This document shows positions 7,194 to 14,659 of a stretch of 16,400 nt of DNA, one piece after another (within the stretch, counting starts at the first letter, position 1; each line of letters starts with the position of its first letter). The notes beneath the pieces were generated by a model. The model searched no databases, was not told the origin of the DNA, and worked only from the letters and a program-made list of their open reading frames with translations. The translations under genes and the position numbers were made by a program. Source of the DNA: Myxococcales bacterium (GTDB lineage Bacteria; Myxococcota; UBA796; SXON01); the NCBI GenBank assembly GCA_009692585.1, contig SHYX01000073.1, forward strand, positions 1 through 16,400. The letters are read 5' to 3'.

Positions 7194-9134
7194 ATGTGGC
7201 TGGCCTTCGCTTGTGTCGCTGAAGTGCCCGAGCGCTCGCTTCCCGAGCTCGAGCCCGCGCCTGGTCCGTCGGCCTGCCCGGATCCGGGCCCCGCCCCGGA
7301 GGCGGCAGCCTGGTCGCCAACCGGCGCCGCGTATGCCGGTGCGCTCTCGACCATCGCCGGCAACGTGGGGGTTCCCGTCTACGTCGGCTCCTCGTTGGCG
7401 GGGATGTGGCGCCTCGACGCGCTGACCGATCGCGAATTCCGGGGCGTCGCCCTTCCCGACACCACCCACACCCTCGGTGACCTCGTCGTCGATCCCGCCG
7501 ACCCGCTCCGGGTGTATCGATCCTCGGGCGGCACGGTTCACCGCAGCGACGACGGGGGCCAGAGCTGGGAGGTGTCCCCGTTCGGCTCACGCGAGCGCGG
7601 CGCCGAATTCCCAGGGCACGTGTACGGCATCGGGGTGCCGACCGGGATCCCCGACCGGCTGTACGCGCTCCTGGACACCGGCGTGTTCGGGGTGTCGGCG
7701 GATGCCGGGGTCAGCTGGCAGGCGCGCGGACTGGTCCCCGTCGAGGGTGAAGCCGACACGCTCGTCGACTACTTCCGCCGCTTCCGCATCGTCGCGGGCG
7801 CCACCGCGGCGGACGCCATCCTCGTGCATGACGGTCGGACGCTGTTTCGTTCGCTCGACGAAGGCGCGACCTGGACGGCGGTGCTGGCCGACGTCGGAAG
7901 GCCCGAGGCGTTGGCACGGGATCCCGCCGCGCCCGACCGGGTCCGCCTCGGCGCCTGGACCAGCGACGATGGCGGCGCCACCTGGTCGGAAGGGGCCCTG
8001 GACGTGGAGCTGGCGGCCTGGAGCGCCGCGCTCTACACGGTCGGGAGCGACGACGTGCTCACCGTTACCGACACCGACGGCAGCCGCTCGGTCGCGCTCC
8101 CGACCGAAGGCACCCGCGCGGCCGTCGGCTTCGGTCAGCACGTGTTCGTAGTGGACGACAGCTCGATCTGGCACAGCGCCGACGGCGGCGGGTCCTTCGC
8201 GCGCTACGAACACAGCAACATCGAGAAGAACCTCTCGGTCGTGGAGCCCGACCCGTCCTGCCCCGGCGTGGTCTGGGCCGGAACGCGGTGTGACAGCGGC
8301 CTGTACCGAAGCGACGACTGGGGGGACACCTGGCAGAACGTGGCGGCGCACGGTCACTATGTGATGGACATCGTCTTTGATCCGGCGCGACCCGAGCGGG
8401 TGTGGCTCGTCAACGATGATGCGCTCCTGCGCTCCGACGACCGTGGCGCCACCTGGGCGCACGTGTGGCAGGCGTACCACTTTCATGGCTTCGCCTTGGA
8501 TCCGGAGGTTCCGGGTCGGATGTTGCTGGGAAGTGTCGGGAGCGGAGATTACGCGGACAGCACCGGGCAGGTCTACGTCTCGGTGGACGACGGGGCCAGC
8601 TTCCTGCCGACCGGCGGCCTCCCTCCCAACGCCGCCAGCGCCCACAGTCTCGCGTTCGTGGGCGGTGACGTCGTGTTCCTCGGCACCTACAAGGCGGGCG
8701 ACGCCTCCCACCTGTCCGGCCAGGGGATCGGCCTGTGGCGATCAGCCGACCGCGGGCTGACCTGGGCCCGCGTCGACCTCGACGTGGCCGACGTTGCCCG
8801 CGTCACCGTCGCGAACGGTGTTATATGGGTCGCGACAGATCGTGGTGTATACTCCGCCGCTGACCAAGGCGAGAGCTGGATCCGGGCGCTGGAGGGCACC
8901 TTCCGCTGGGTGGAGTTCGACGGGGAGCGCGGCCTTGCCCTGGAGGGAGACGGCACGGTCTTCGTCACCGAGGATGGCGGAGGCAGTTGGACCGTCGACC
9001 ACCCGGCGTCGGACCCTTCCGACCCTTGGACGCTCGACAACCCGCTCACCCGCGTGGCCCTGGCGCCCGGCGGGTCGATCGCGTGGTGGGCGCGCTACGG
9101 CTTCGGCATTGATCGGCGCACCTTCGCGCCATAG
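7194..9134 (+). CDS. BNR/Asp-box beta-propeller lipoprotein (sortilin/Ycf48-like)
   Basis: A 646-residue protein. It opens with a very short hydrophobic stretch and a lipobox-like LAFAC (Cys7), then a Pro-rich linker to ~residue 40. The body carries 11 Asp-boxes of the form S-x-D-x-G-x-[TS]-[WF], starting at residues 118, 168, 220, 257, 328, 373, 414, 463, 517, 555 and 592 (for example SDDGGQSW, SADRGLTW). Such repeats sit on the hairpins of VPS10/sialidase-like beta-propellers; they mark the fold, not catalysis. The number suggests one large or two stacked propellers. It is probably surface-exposed and binds a protein or glycan. No in-frame upstream start fits better; other frames are shadows. 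The stop lies 4 bp before the sulfatase-like gene, so the two are likely co-transcribed. Confidence 0.85.
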   Translation: MWLAFACVAEVPERSLPELEPAPGPSACPDPGPAPEAAAWSPTGAAYAGALSTIAGNVGVPVYVGSSLAGMWRLDALTDREFRGVALPDTTHTLGDLVVDPADPLRVYRSSGGTVHRSDDGGQSWEVSPFGSRERGAEFPGHVYGIGVPTGIPDRLYALLDTGVFGVSADAGVSWQARGLVPVEGEADTLVDYFRRFRIVAGATAADAILVHDGRTLFRSLDEGATWTAVLADVGRPEALARDPAAPDRVRLGAWTSDDGGATWSEGALDVELAAWSAALYTVGSDDVLTVTDTDGSRSVALPTEGTRAAVGFGQHVFVVDDSSIWHSADGGGSFARYEHSNIEKNLSVVEPDPSCPGVVWAGTRCDSGLYRSDDWGDTWQNVAAHGHYVMDIVFDPARPERVWLVNDDALLRSDDRGATWAHVWQAYHFHGFALDPEVPGRMLLGSVGSGDYADSTGQVYVSVDDGASFLPTGGLPPNAASAHSLAFVGGDVVFLGTYKAGDASHLSGQGIGLWRSADRGLTWARVDLDVADVARVTVANGVIWVATDRGVYSAADQGESWIRALEGTFRWVEFDGERGLALEGDGTVFVTEDGGGSWTVDHPASDPSDPWTLDNPLTRVALAPGGSIAWWARYGFGIDRRTFAP

Positions 9135-9138
9135 CGGG

Positions 9139-10926
9139 GTGGTGGTGCTCGCTCTCGCCGTCTCGTTCGCCCTCGCGCAGTCGCCGCTTCAGGTGATCGT
9201 CCGGCCGCTGGCGTTGCCGGACGGCGGGAGCGTTGCCGCTTGGGCGCCGACGGCGGAGATCGGGGGGCTCAGCGTCGGCAGCGGCTCGACGGCCACCGCC
9301 ACCAAGGTCAGCTGGCTCGCGGGCACCAAGGGCAGCCTCTGCTCACCGCCGGTGGCGGTGCCGGCTGGCTCCACGGTGCGGCTGCGGACACGAACAACGG
9401 GGAGCGCCGGCCTGGGCGACGTGACCGCCCTTCACCTCCACCTCGCCGGCGCGACGGGCGAACATCACATCGCGCGCCGCCGCTTCGACGTCGGCGCCTT
9501 CCCCTGGGAGCCGGTGGAGGTCACCGCGACGCTGCCCACCGGCACCGAGAGCGCCTACGCCTGCCTCGAAGTGCAGATGGTGAAGCCCGATTCGGCGGGG
9601 AGTCTGGAGCTTGAGCCCGTGGTCCTGGAGAGCATCCGCGCCGAGAGTCGCAGCCATCGTCTGCCGATCCGGCGCATCCTGCTCGTCTCGATCGAGACCA
9701 TCCGCTGGGACCACGTCTCCGGGAACGGGTACGGCCGGGCCACGACGCCCAACCTCGATCAGCTGATGCGCGAGGGCGTGTCGCTCGATCAGCACTACGC
9801 GCCCGCCCCGTACACGCACCCGTCGCTTGCGTCCCTCATCACCGGTCAGGCCCCGGTCACGCTGGGTTTTGTGGACAACATCCCGTCGATCGGTCGGTCG
9901 TTTCCGACGGCGGCGGAGCTCATGTCCCAAGCCGGCTACGTCACGGCCGCGTTCAACGTGCAGTACGTCTTGAGCAATCGGTACGGGCTCAACCGCGGGT
10001 TCCACTACTATCGGAATCACCCCAACGACACCTCCGCGAGCGTGCTCAACCAGGAGCTGATCCCCTTTCTGACCGAGCACGCCGACGACAACCTCTTTTT
10101 GTGGGCCCACTACTTCGATCCGCATGGTCCCTACCGCCCGCCCGCCAGCTACCGGGCAGATTTTGCTGGCGACGCCGTGTGGGCGGGGGACACGATGCTG
10201 GTCGCGCGCGGTGAGGCGTCCGAGGGCGCCCCCGCGGTCCCGAAGTACATCTTCGAGGCTGGCAAGACCGAGCGCCGCCACTACGTCGCCGGGTACGACG
10301 GCGACCTCGCATTCGCCGACGCCGAGCTCGGCCGGCTCATGGCGTATGTGCGCGCCTCCAACCGGGACGACACCCTGGTGGTGGTCACCGGCGACCACGG
10401 CGAGTCGATGACCGATCACCAGCGCTACTTCTGCCACGGAAGCCTCTACGATCACGATCTCCACGTGCCGATGGTGGTCTGGGGCCCGGGGTTGGTGCCG
10501 GCCGGCGGGCGCATCGCCGTCCCGACGTCGCACGTTGACGTCCTCCCGACGCTGTTGGACTACGCCGACGTGGGCGGCCTGCCGGGCTTCGCCGGTCTGA
10601 ACCTCCGCTCGGCCCTCAGCGGGGGCGCCCCACCGGTTCGCGAGTGGGTCACCTCGGTCGTGGGGCGCGCCGAGCGTCTGCGCTACGCGGTGCACGCCCC
10701 TGGGGGCCTCAAGGTGCTCACCGATGCCCGCGGGGCCTTCCTCCAGACCTTCGACGTGGCGAAGGACCCTGACGAGCGCGCCGCGCTCACCGACAACAAG
10801 GAGGGGCGCGCGCTCAGCCGGCGCTTTGCGGCCTGGTTGCGGAGCCAGGCTCCCAAGAAGGTGAAGCGCCAGACGCTCGACGCAGAAGACGCCGAGCGGC
10901 TGCGCGCGCTCGGTTACCTCGACTGA
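9139..10926 (+). CDS. Sulfatase/phosphoethanolamine-transferase superfamily enzyme with a Thr nucleophile site
   Basis: About 595 residues. The start is one of three consecutive GTGs (9139, 9142, 9145), giving a hydrophobic export signal ending near ALA. Residues ~20-170 form a beta-rich accessory domain; the alkaline-phosphatase-like fold begins at IRRILLVSIETIRWDH (177-192). Metal-site elements are E186, H324/D327/H329 (HYFDPHG), D419-H420 (TGDHGE) and H433 (CHGSLYD). At the position of the formylglycine motif (C/S)xPxR the sequence is T226-H-P-S-L230, so it cannot be a formylglycine sulfatase. Thr is the nucleophile in phosphoethanolamine/phosphoglycerol transferases of this superfamily, so a phospho-group transfer or phosphodiesterase activity is the alternative; a first-ligand Asp-to-Glu change is also seen. 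The C-terminus ERLRALGYLD is typical of the family. The next gene starts 2 bp after its stop. Confidence 0.88.
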   Translation: MVVLALAVSFALAQSPLQVIVRPLALPDGGSVAAWAPTAEIGGLSVGSGSTATATKVSWLAGTKGSLCSPPVAVPAGSTVRLRTRTTGSAGLGDVTALHLHLAGATGEHHIARRRFDVGAFPWEPVEVTATLPTGTESAYACLEVQMVKPDSAGSLELEPVVLESIRAESRSHRLPIRRILLVSIETIRWDHVSGNGYGRATTPNLDQLMREGVSLDQHYAPAPYTHPSLASLITGQAPVTLGFVDNIPSIGRSFPTAAELMSQAGYVTAAFNVQYVLSNRYGLNRGFHYYRNHPNDTSASVLNQELIPFLTEHADDNLFLWAHYFDPHGPYRPPASYRADFAGDAVWAGDTMLVARGEASEGAPAVPKYIFEAGKTERRHYVAGYDGDLAFADAELGRLMAYVRASNRDDTLVVVTGDHGESMTDHQRYFCHGSLYDHDLHVPMVVWGPGLVPAGGRIAVPTSHVDVLPTLLDYADVGGLPGFAGLNLRSALSGGAPPVREWVTSVVGRAERLRYAVHAPGGLKVLTDARGAFLQTFDVAKDPDERAALTDNKEGRALSRRFAAWLRSQAPKKVKRQTLDAEDAERLRALGYLD

Positions 10927-10928
10927 TC

Positions 10929-11393
10929 ATGGCCCTCGGAACCATCCACGATGTCGTCGTCCGGGACCTCGTCGTCCACCCCGACGACCGCGGGCGGCTC
11001 TTCGAGGTGCTGCGTCGCGATGACCCCCACTTCCGCGAGTTCGGCCAGGCCTACGTCACGACCACCTACCCGGGGGTGGTGAAGGCCTGGCACCGGCACC
11101 AGCACCAGGACGACTACTTCTGTTGCCTCACCGGGATGGTGAAGCTGGTCATCCAGGACGGTCGGCCCGGCTCCGCCACGGCCGGGACCACCCAGGAGGT
11201 CTGGCTCGGCGAGCACAAGCTTCGCCTGGTGGTGGTCCCGCGCGGCACGTGGCACGGGTGGACGTGCGTGAGCGAGCGCGAGGCGATGATCCTCAACCTC
11301 GTGACCACGCCCTACGACCCCGCGGCACCCGACGAGGAGCGGCTGCCTGCGCACGGCGCGTTGGGGTACGATTGGGCGCGACGGGACGGGTAG
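10929..11393 (+). CDS. RmlC-like cupin, dTDP-4-dehydrorhamnose 3,5-epimerase family
   Basis: A 154-residue single-domain cupin. The conserved core is VVKAWHRHQHQDDYF (50-63), with H55, H57 and H59, then CLTGMVKLVIQDGR (66-79) and VVVPRGTWHGWTC (101-113). This matches the non-canonical branch of the RmlC family, often found in glycan clusters, rather than classical RmlC (which has RGLHYQ). A sugar-nucleotide epimerase or isomerase role is likely; no rmlA, rmlB or rmlD is present here. ATG 10929 follows the sulfatase-like stop by 2 bp (TGATCATG), so it is part of the same transcript. Confidence 0.88.
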   Translation: MALGTIHDVVVRDLVVHPDDRGRLFEVLRRDDPHFREFGQAYVTTTYPGVVKAWHRHQHQDDYFCCLTGMVKLVIQDGRPGSATAGTTQEVWLGEHKLRLVVVPRGTWHGWTCVSEREAMILNLVTTPYDPAAPDEERLPAHGALGYDWARRDG

Positions 11394-11397
11394 CCCG

Positions 11398-12546
11398 GTG
11401 TTGGTGTCGGTCCATGAGCGCCTGTCGGGCGTCGATGCAGCGGCATGGGATGCGCTGGTGCCCAGCGACGATCCCTTTTTCGAGCACGCGTTCCTGAGCT
11501 CGCTGGAGCGCTCCGGGGCCACGGGGCGGGCCGCGGGTTGGGCGGGCGCGCACGTCGTCGTAGAGGAGGGCGGCACCCTGCTCGCCGCGCTGCCAACGTG
11601 GCTGCGTGGCGACAGTTGGGGGGAGTACATCTTCGATCACGGCTGGGCGAACGCCGCGCACCGCGCCGGCATCCCGTACTTTCCGAAGCTCACCAGCGCC
11701 ATCCCGTTCACGCCTGCTGCGGCCGGGCGCGTCCTTGGTGATCCACGACTGCTGCCCGCGTTGGTGGCGGGCGTCGAGGGGGTGCGACAGGCGGCGAAGG
11801 CCTCCTCGCACCATGTCTTGTTCTGCAGCGGCGCCGAAAGCGAGGCCTTCCGGGGCCTGGGCTACGCGGTGCGGCTGGGGCTCCAGTTTCAGTGGCAGGA
11901 CGACGGCTACGGCGACTTCGACGGCTTCCTGGGGCGGCTCACGTCCCGCCGGCGGAAGGAGCTCTTGCGAGAGCGGCGCATGGTCCGCGAGGCGGGCGTC
12001 GAGGTGCGCGTTCACCGTGGCGAGGAGTTGGTCGCGTCGGAGTGGCGCGCGCTGCACCGGTGGTATCGGAACACCCAGCACCAGCACGGTCATGACGGGT
12101 ACCTCCCCGCCGCGTGGTGGGAGACGGAGCTACCCGGCCTGGCGCGACGCGCCCTGGTCGTGCTGGCCCGCCGCGAGGGAGTTCCGATTGCCGGCGCGCT
12201 CAACTTCTGGACCCCTCAGGCCATCCATGGCCGCTACTGGGGCGCCGACGAGGAGGTGAAGGGCCTGCACTTCGAGGTCTGCTACCACGCGCTGGTGGAG
12301 TGGGCGTTGGCCCACGGTGTGGGCCGGGTCGAAGCGGGCGCGCAGGGAGAGCACAAGCTGCAGCGAGGCTTTCTCCCGCGGCTCACCTACTCGGCCCATC
12401 GCATGGCCGATCCCCGCCTGCACGAGGCGGTCGACGACTTCTGTCAGCGCGAAGGGGGGGGAATCGTGGCGGCGCGGAAGGAGTACCTGACGCACACGCC
12501 GTTTTCGGAGGCTACGGCGCCGCCTGGCGGTCCACCAGGAGCGTGA
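11398..12546 (+). CDS. FemAB/GNAT-like acyltransferase, DUF482 (peptidogalycan biosynthesis/recognition) family
   Basis: A 382-residue protein starting at GTG 11398, 4 bp after the cupin stop. It shows the DUF482 layout: an N-terminal GNAT half with WLRGDSWGEYIFDHGWANA (68-86), the segment HVLFCSGAESEAFRGLGY (139-156), LQFQWQDDGYGDFDGFL (162-178), then the basic block RRRKELLRERR (184-194) and the C-terminal GNAT half with GRYWGADEEVKGLHFE. Relatives are cytoplasmic acyltransferases; FemAB members add amino acids from aminoacyl-tRNA to peptidoglycan, while the DUF482 substrate is not established. Last in the operon behind sulfatase-like and cupin genes, it would fit amino-acylation or acylation of an envelope glycan. 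Its 3' end overlaps the convergent remnant of a phosphogluconolactonase gene by 35 bp. Confidence 0.87.
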   Translation: MLVSVHERLSGVDAAAWDALVPSDDPFFEHAFLSSLERSGATGRAAGWAGAHVVVEEGGTLLAALPTWLRGDSWGEYIFDHGWANAAHRAGIPYFPKLTSAIPFTPAAAGRVLGDPRLLPALVAGVEGVRQAAKASSHHVLFCSGAESEAFRGLGYAVRLGLQFQWQDDGYGDFDGFLGRLTSRRRKELLRERRMVREAGVEVRVHRGEELVASEWRALHRWYRNTQHQHGHDGYLPAAWWETELPGLARRALVVLARREGVPIAGALNFWTPQAIHGRYWGADEEVKGLHFEVCYHALVEWALAHGVGRVEAGAQGEHKLQRGFLPRLTYSAHRMADPRLHEAVDDFCQREGGGIVAARKEYLTHTPFSEATAPPGGPPGA

Positions 12547-12718
12547 AGTCCGGATGCCGCAGCCGCCCCGCTGGCCCGGTCGTTTCCCCCGCGAGCAGCC
12601 TGCGAACGGCGTCGCGCCGATCGGCTCCTGTCGCGACCAACACAATCGCACGCGCCCTCGCGAACACCGGGAGGGTGAGCGTGACCTGCCCCGGCGTCCC
12701 CGCGACAGTGAAGCTGAT
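12512..12718 (-). pseudogene. pgl: 3' remnant of 6-phosphogluconolactonase
   Basis: The minus frame stopping at TAG 12512-12514 reads as the C-terminal ~68 residues of 6-phosphogluconolactonase: GTPGQVTLTLP, then ARAIVLVATGADRRDAVRRL, then HPDFTLLVDRQAA, matching the family's VTLTLP, LVTGAEK and LLVD landmarks. The N-terminal two thirds, with the active-site region, are absent: homology stops near 12718, the frame hits a stop at 12758-12760, and no start fits. The intact enzyme hydrolyses 6-phosphogluconolactone in the pentose phosphate pathway. The ancestral gene evidently converged on the FemAB-like gene and was cut by a rearrangement. Confidence 0.6.
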
Positions 12719-12855
12719 CCGAGAGCGCGGCGCCGTGCTCGAGCTACGTCCCGTCCACTACCGCGGAGGCGGGAGCAACGCTGGTTTTCGGCGCGCCGCC
12801 GGACTGCGCCGACTGCTACCCCAGCGACTCCGGCTACATCAGCGAGCTGCCGTAG
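12718..12855 (+). pseudogene. C-terminal fragment of an unidentified gene
   Basis: A plus-strand frame opens just after a stop at 12715-12717 and ends at TAG 12853-12855. Its last ~25 residues, TLVFGAPPDCADCYPSDSGY then ISELP, look like a genuine protein tail with a CADCY cysteine pair and high-GC codon use, but there is no start codon with a ribosome binding site. It begins at the base where phosphogluconolactonase homology ends on the other strand, so it is best read as the tail of a different gene joined there. The family is unknown. Confidence 0.4.
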
Positions 12856-12890
12856 CGCGGTCGGTCGTGGAGGCGCCCCCGCGGCATGCG

Positions 12891-13680
12891 ATGATTCGGC
12901 GGATAAACCGACGCCTCCGCCCCGGTCTGCTCATCACGGTCGCCGCGATGTCGGCGGACACGCTCGGCTGCAGCGGCGCCGCCCTGACGGAGAAGCTCAC
13001 GGACGGGGAAACGCTGGCGGGCAACCCGCCGCCGCCGCGCGCGGTGCGCGAAGAATGGGGGCGCCGGGTGGTGGCGGAGTACCGCTCGGCCGCGCACACC
13101 CATGCGTTGGTGGGGTGGATGATCGAGCTCGGGTTGTCCCCCGACCTGATTCGGATGGGCCTCCGCATCGTGGACGACGAGCTACGCCACGCCGAGCTCT
13201 CCGCCGAGGTGTTGCACGCCGCGGGCGGGGCGCTGTCGCAGCCAGTGGACCGCGCAACGTTGGTGCCCCCTCGCGCCGAGCCGCTCGATGAGGCGCTGAC
13301 GCTCGCGAACCTCGAGCTGTTCTGCCTGGGGGAAACGGTGGCCGTACCCCTGTTCCGCCGCATGCTCCTCGGCACCACCCGGCCGGTGGCGCGGCGGGTG
13401 ATCCGCACGATTGTGGCAGACGAAGCCCGGCACCGCCGATTCGGTTGGCTCCTGCACGGGGAGCTCACCCGGGGCGAAGCGGGCTCCGGCCGCCGCGTGG
13501 GTGTAGCACAAATGTTGCCCAGGTTGCTCGGCCGCGTTCGGGAGGCCTATGGATTGGGGCGCTCGCTGGAACTCGCGCCGGAGCTGCGTGCCTGGGGATT
13601 GCTCGCGCCGGGGGCAGTATGCCGCGGAGCTCCGACGGGTGGAGCGGGAGTGGTGGGGGCCTCGATTGGCTACGGGGTAG
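12891..13680 (+). CDS. Diiron ferritin-like domain protein, with a probable +1 frameshift near its end
   Basis: The N-terminus MIRRINRRLRPGLLITVAAM, followed by a Cys at 27, suggests an export or lipoprotein signal. The rest is a four-helix ferritin-like bundle with candidate iron ligands E63 (VVAEYRSAAH), E97 and H100 (DDELRHAEL), E148 (LGETVA), and E178 and H181 (DEARHRRFG). Such proteins bind a diiron centre for oxidation or oxygenation; the substrate here is unknown. After P240 the frame as sequenced turns into Gly/Ala/Arg-rich nonsense running to 14024. Dropping one G from the GGGGG run 13610-13614 restores QYAAELRRVEREWWGPRLATG and a TAG at 13678-13680, giving about 262 residues. So a one-base insertion, real or a sequencing error, is likely. 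GTG 12867 is an alternative start. Confidence 0.72.
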
Positions 13681-13818
13681 CGGCCAGCGGGGTTGAGGGG
13701 GCGGTTGCGGGTTCCGCGACAAACGGCGTTGGAGCATGGCCCGGACCCCCGGCCCGGGGCGGCCGGTTACCCTGGATGTCACGAGCGATCCCCGCTGGCC
13801 GCGCGAACGAAGAGCCGG

Positions 13819-14343
13819 GTGACGCCGAAGTACAAAACGAAGTACCGCGTGCAGAGCTGGCGGGCCTCCGAGGCCTCCCTTCGTCAGCGCGGCGACATCA
13901 TGGTCTGGTTCGACGAGGACGCCATCGATGCCTGGAGCGCACGGCCATGCGGTCATCCCGGTGGCCAGCGGCGATACTCCGATCTCGCGATCGTCACCAC
14001 GCTGACGCTGCGAAGGTGTTTTAGTCGCCTCGCTGACTGATCATCGACTCGACAGGCCTGAAGATCGTCGGCGACGGCGAGTGGTACGTCGTCAAGCACA
14101 AGCCTGCGAAGAAGCGTCGGTGCTGGCGCAAGCTCCACCTGGGTGTGGATGCCGGCGGCTACATCGTCGCCTCGGAGTTGACCGAGAGCGGCGTGGATGA
14201 CGGCTCGGTGGGGGCAGCGATCATCCGGGGGCACCGGGCCGGCATCACGCGCTTCACCGCCGACGGCGCCTACGACACCAGAGCGATCTACGAGGCCATG
14301 ACGGCGGTCGGCTGCGTAGAAGTGGTCATCCCCCCGAGGGACG
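13819..14343 (+). pseudogene. Remnant of an IS5-family transposase with internal deletion and lost C-terminus
   Basis: From GTG 13819 one frame encodes the IS5-family N-terminal domain (KYKTKYRVQSWRASEASLRQ, then MVWFDEDAIDAW, then GGQRRYSDLAIVTTLTL) up to TGA 14038-14040. A second frame from ~14037 resumes with the DDE core: IIDSTGLKIVGDGEW (first Asp in DSTG), RCWRKLHLGVDAGG, ADGAYDTRAIYE (second Asp), then VVIPPRD near 14343. Intact relatives carry several dozen further residues between TLTL and IDSTG, so a segment is missing at ~14020-14042, with a frame change. The C-terminal part with the catalytic Glu is also absent. The element is therefore dead. No terminal inverted repeats of this IS were found. 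Confidence 0.82.
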
Positions 14344-14358
14344 CTCAGGGCGAGGAAG

Positions 14359-14442
14359 ATGACAACACAGACGACGGAGACGGGGAGCGCGGTGAGCGTC
14401 CTCAATCGCAGGGCCTACCGTTTCACCTGGGAGACGACGTGA
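14359..14442 (+). CDS. Possible 27-residue ORF
   Basis: ATG 14359 to TGA 14440-14442 encodes MTTQTTETGSAVSVLNRRAY and seven more residues. A Shine-Dalgarno-like AGGG lies 8 nt upstream, and the stop overlaps the GTG of the next ORF (GTGA), as with real genes in this window. It sits directly after the transposase remnant, so it may equally be debris. No family is recognised. Confidence 0.2.
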   Translation: MTTQTTETGSAVSVLNRRAYRFTWETT

Positions 14443-14627
14443 GCGGCACCGTCACCACGCCGGCCGAGGCCGACGCGCTGGCGGACTGCACCGAGCCCGA
14501 CGGACTTGCGGTGCATCTCTCCGCGGGGGTGGGGTCGGTCGATCTCCCGCTGCTCGAGCGCGTGAACGGAACCCCCTGCGCGCACGGGGCCTCGGGGACC
14601 GCAAACGACCGCGAACCAGAACGATAG
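14439..14627 (+). CDS. Possible 62-residue ORF or gene fragment
   Basis: GTG 14439 to TAG 14625-14627. The frame reads VSGTVTTPAEADALADCTEP and then DGLAVHLSAGVGSVDLPLLE, with G/C-rich third positions and two cysteines, so it may be coding. It is also open upstream into the transposase remnant (same frame from 14037), so this may be a fused tail rather than an independent gene. Apart from this and the 27-residue ORF, the stretch 14344-14659 holds nothing I can identify. Confidence 0.25.
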   Translation: MSGTVTTPAEADALADCTEPDGLAVHLSAGVGSVDLPLLERVNGTPCAHGASGTANDREPER

Positions 14628-14659
14628 GCGAATTAGAACTCCGACTGGAGTCTCCGCCC

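Noticed and set aside
7587..8711. 374-residue minus-strand ORF antisense to the BNR gene
   Set aside because: Shadow frame; the plus strand carries 11 well-formed Asp-boxes.
9343..10695. 450-residue minus-strand ORF antisense to the sulfatase-like gene
   Set aside because: Mirrors the codon structure of the real gene, shows no motifs and no ribosome binding site.
12130..12651. 173-residue minus-strand ORF under the FemAB-like gene
   Set aside because: Wrong frame for the phosphogluconolactonase remnant and otherwise a shadow of the acyltransferase gene.
13747..13759. CCCCGG-C-CCGGGG palindrome after the ferritin-like gene as a terminator
   Set aside because: A one-base loop cannot form, there is no T-tract, and such palindromes arise by chance in very GC-rich DNA.
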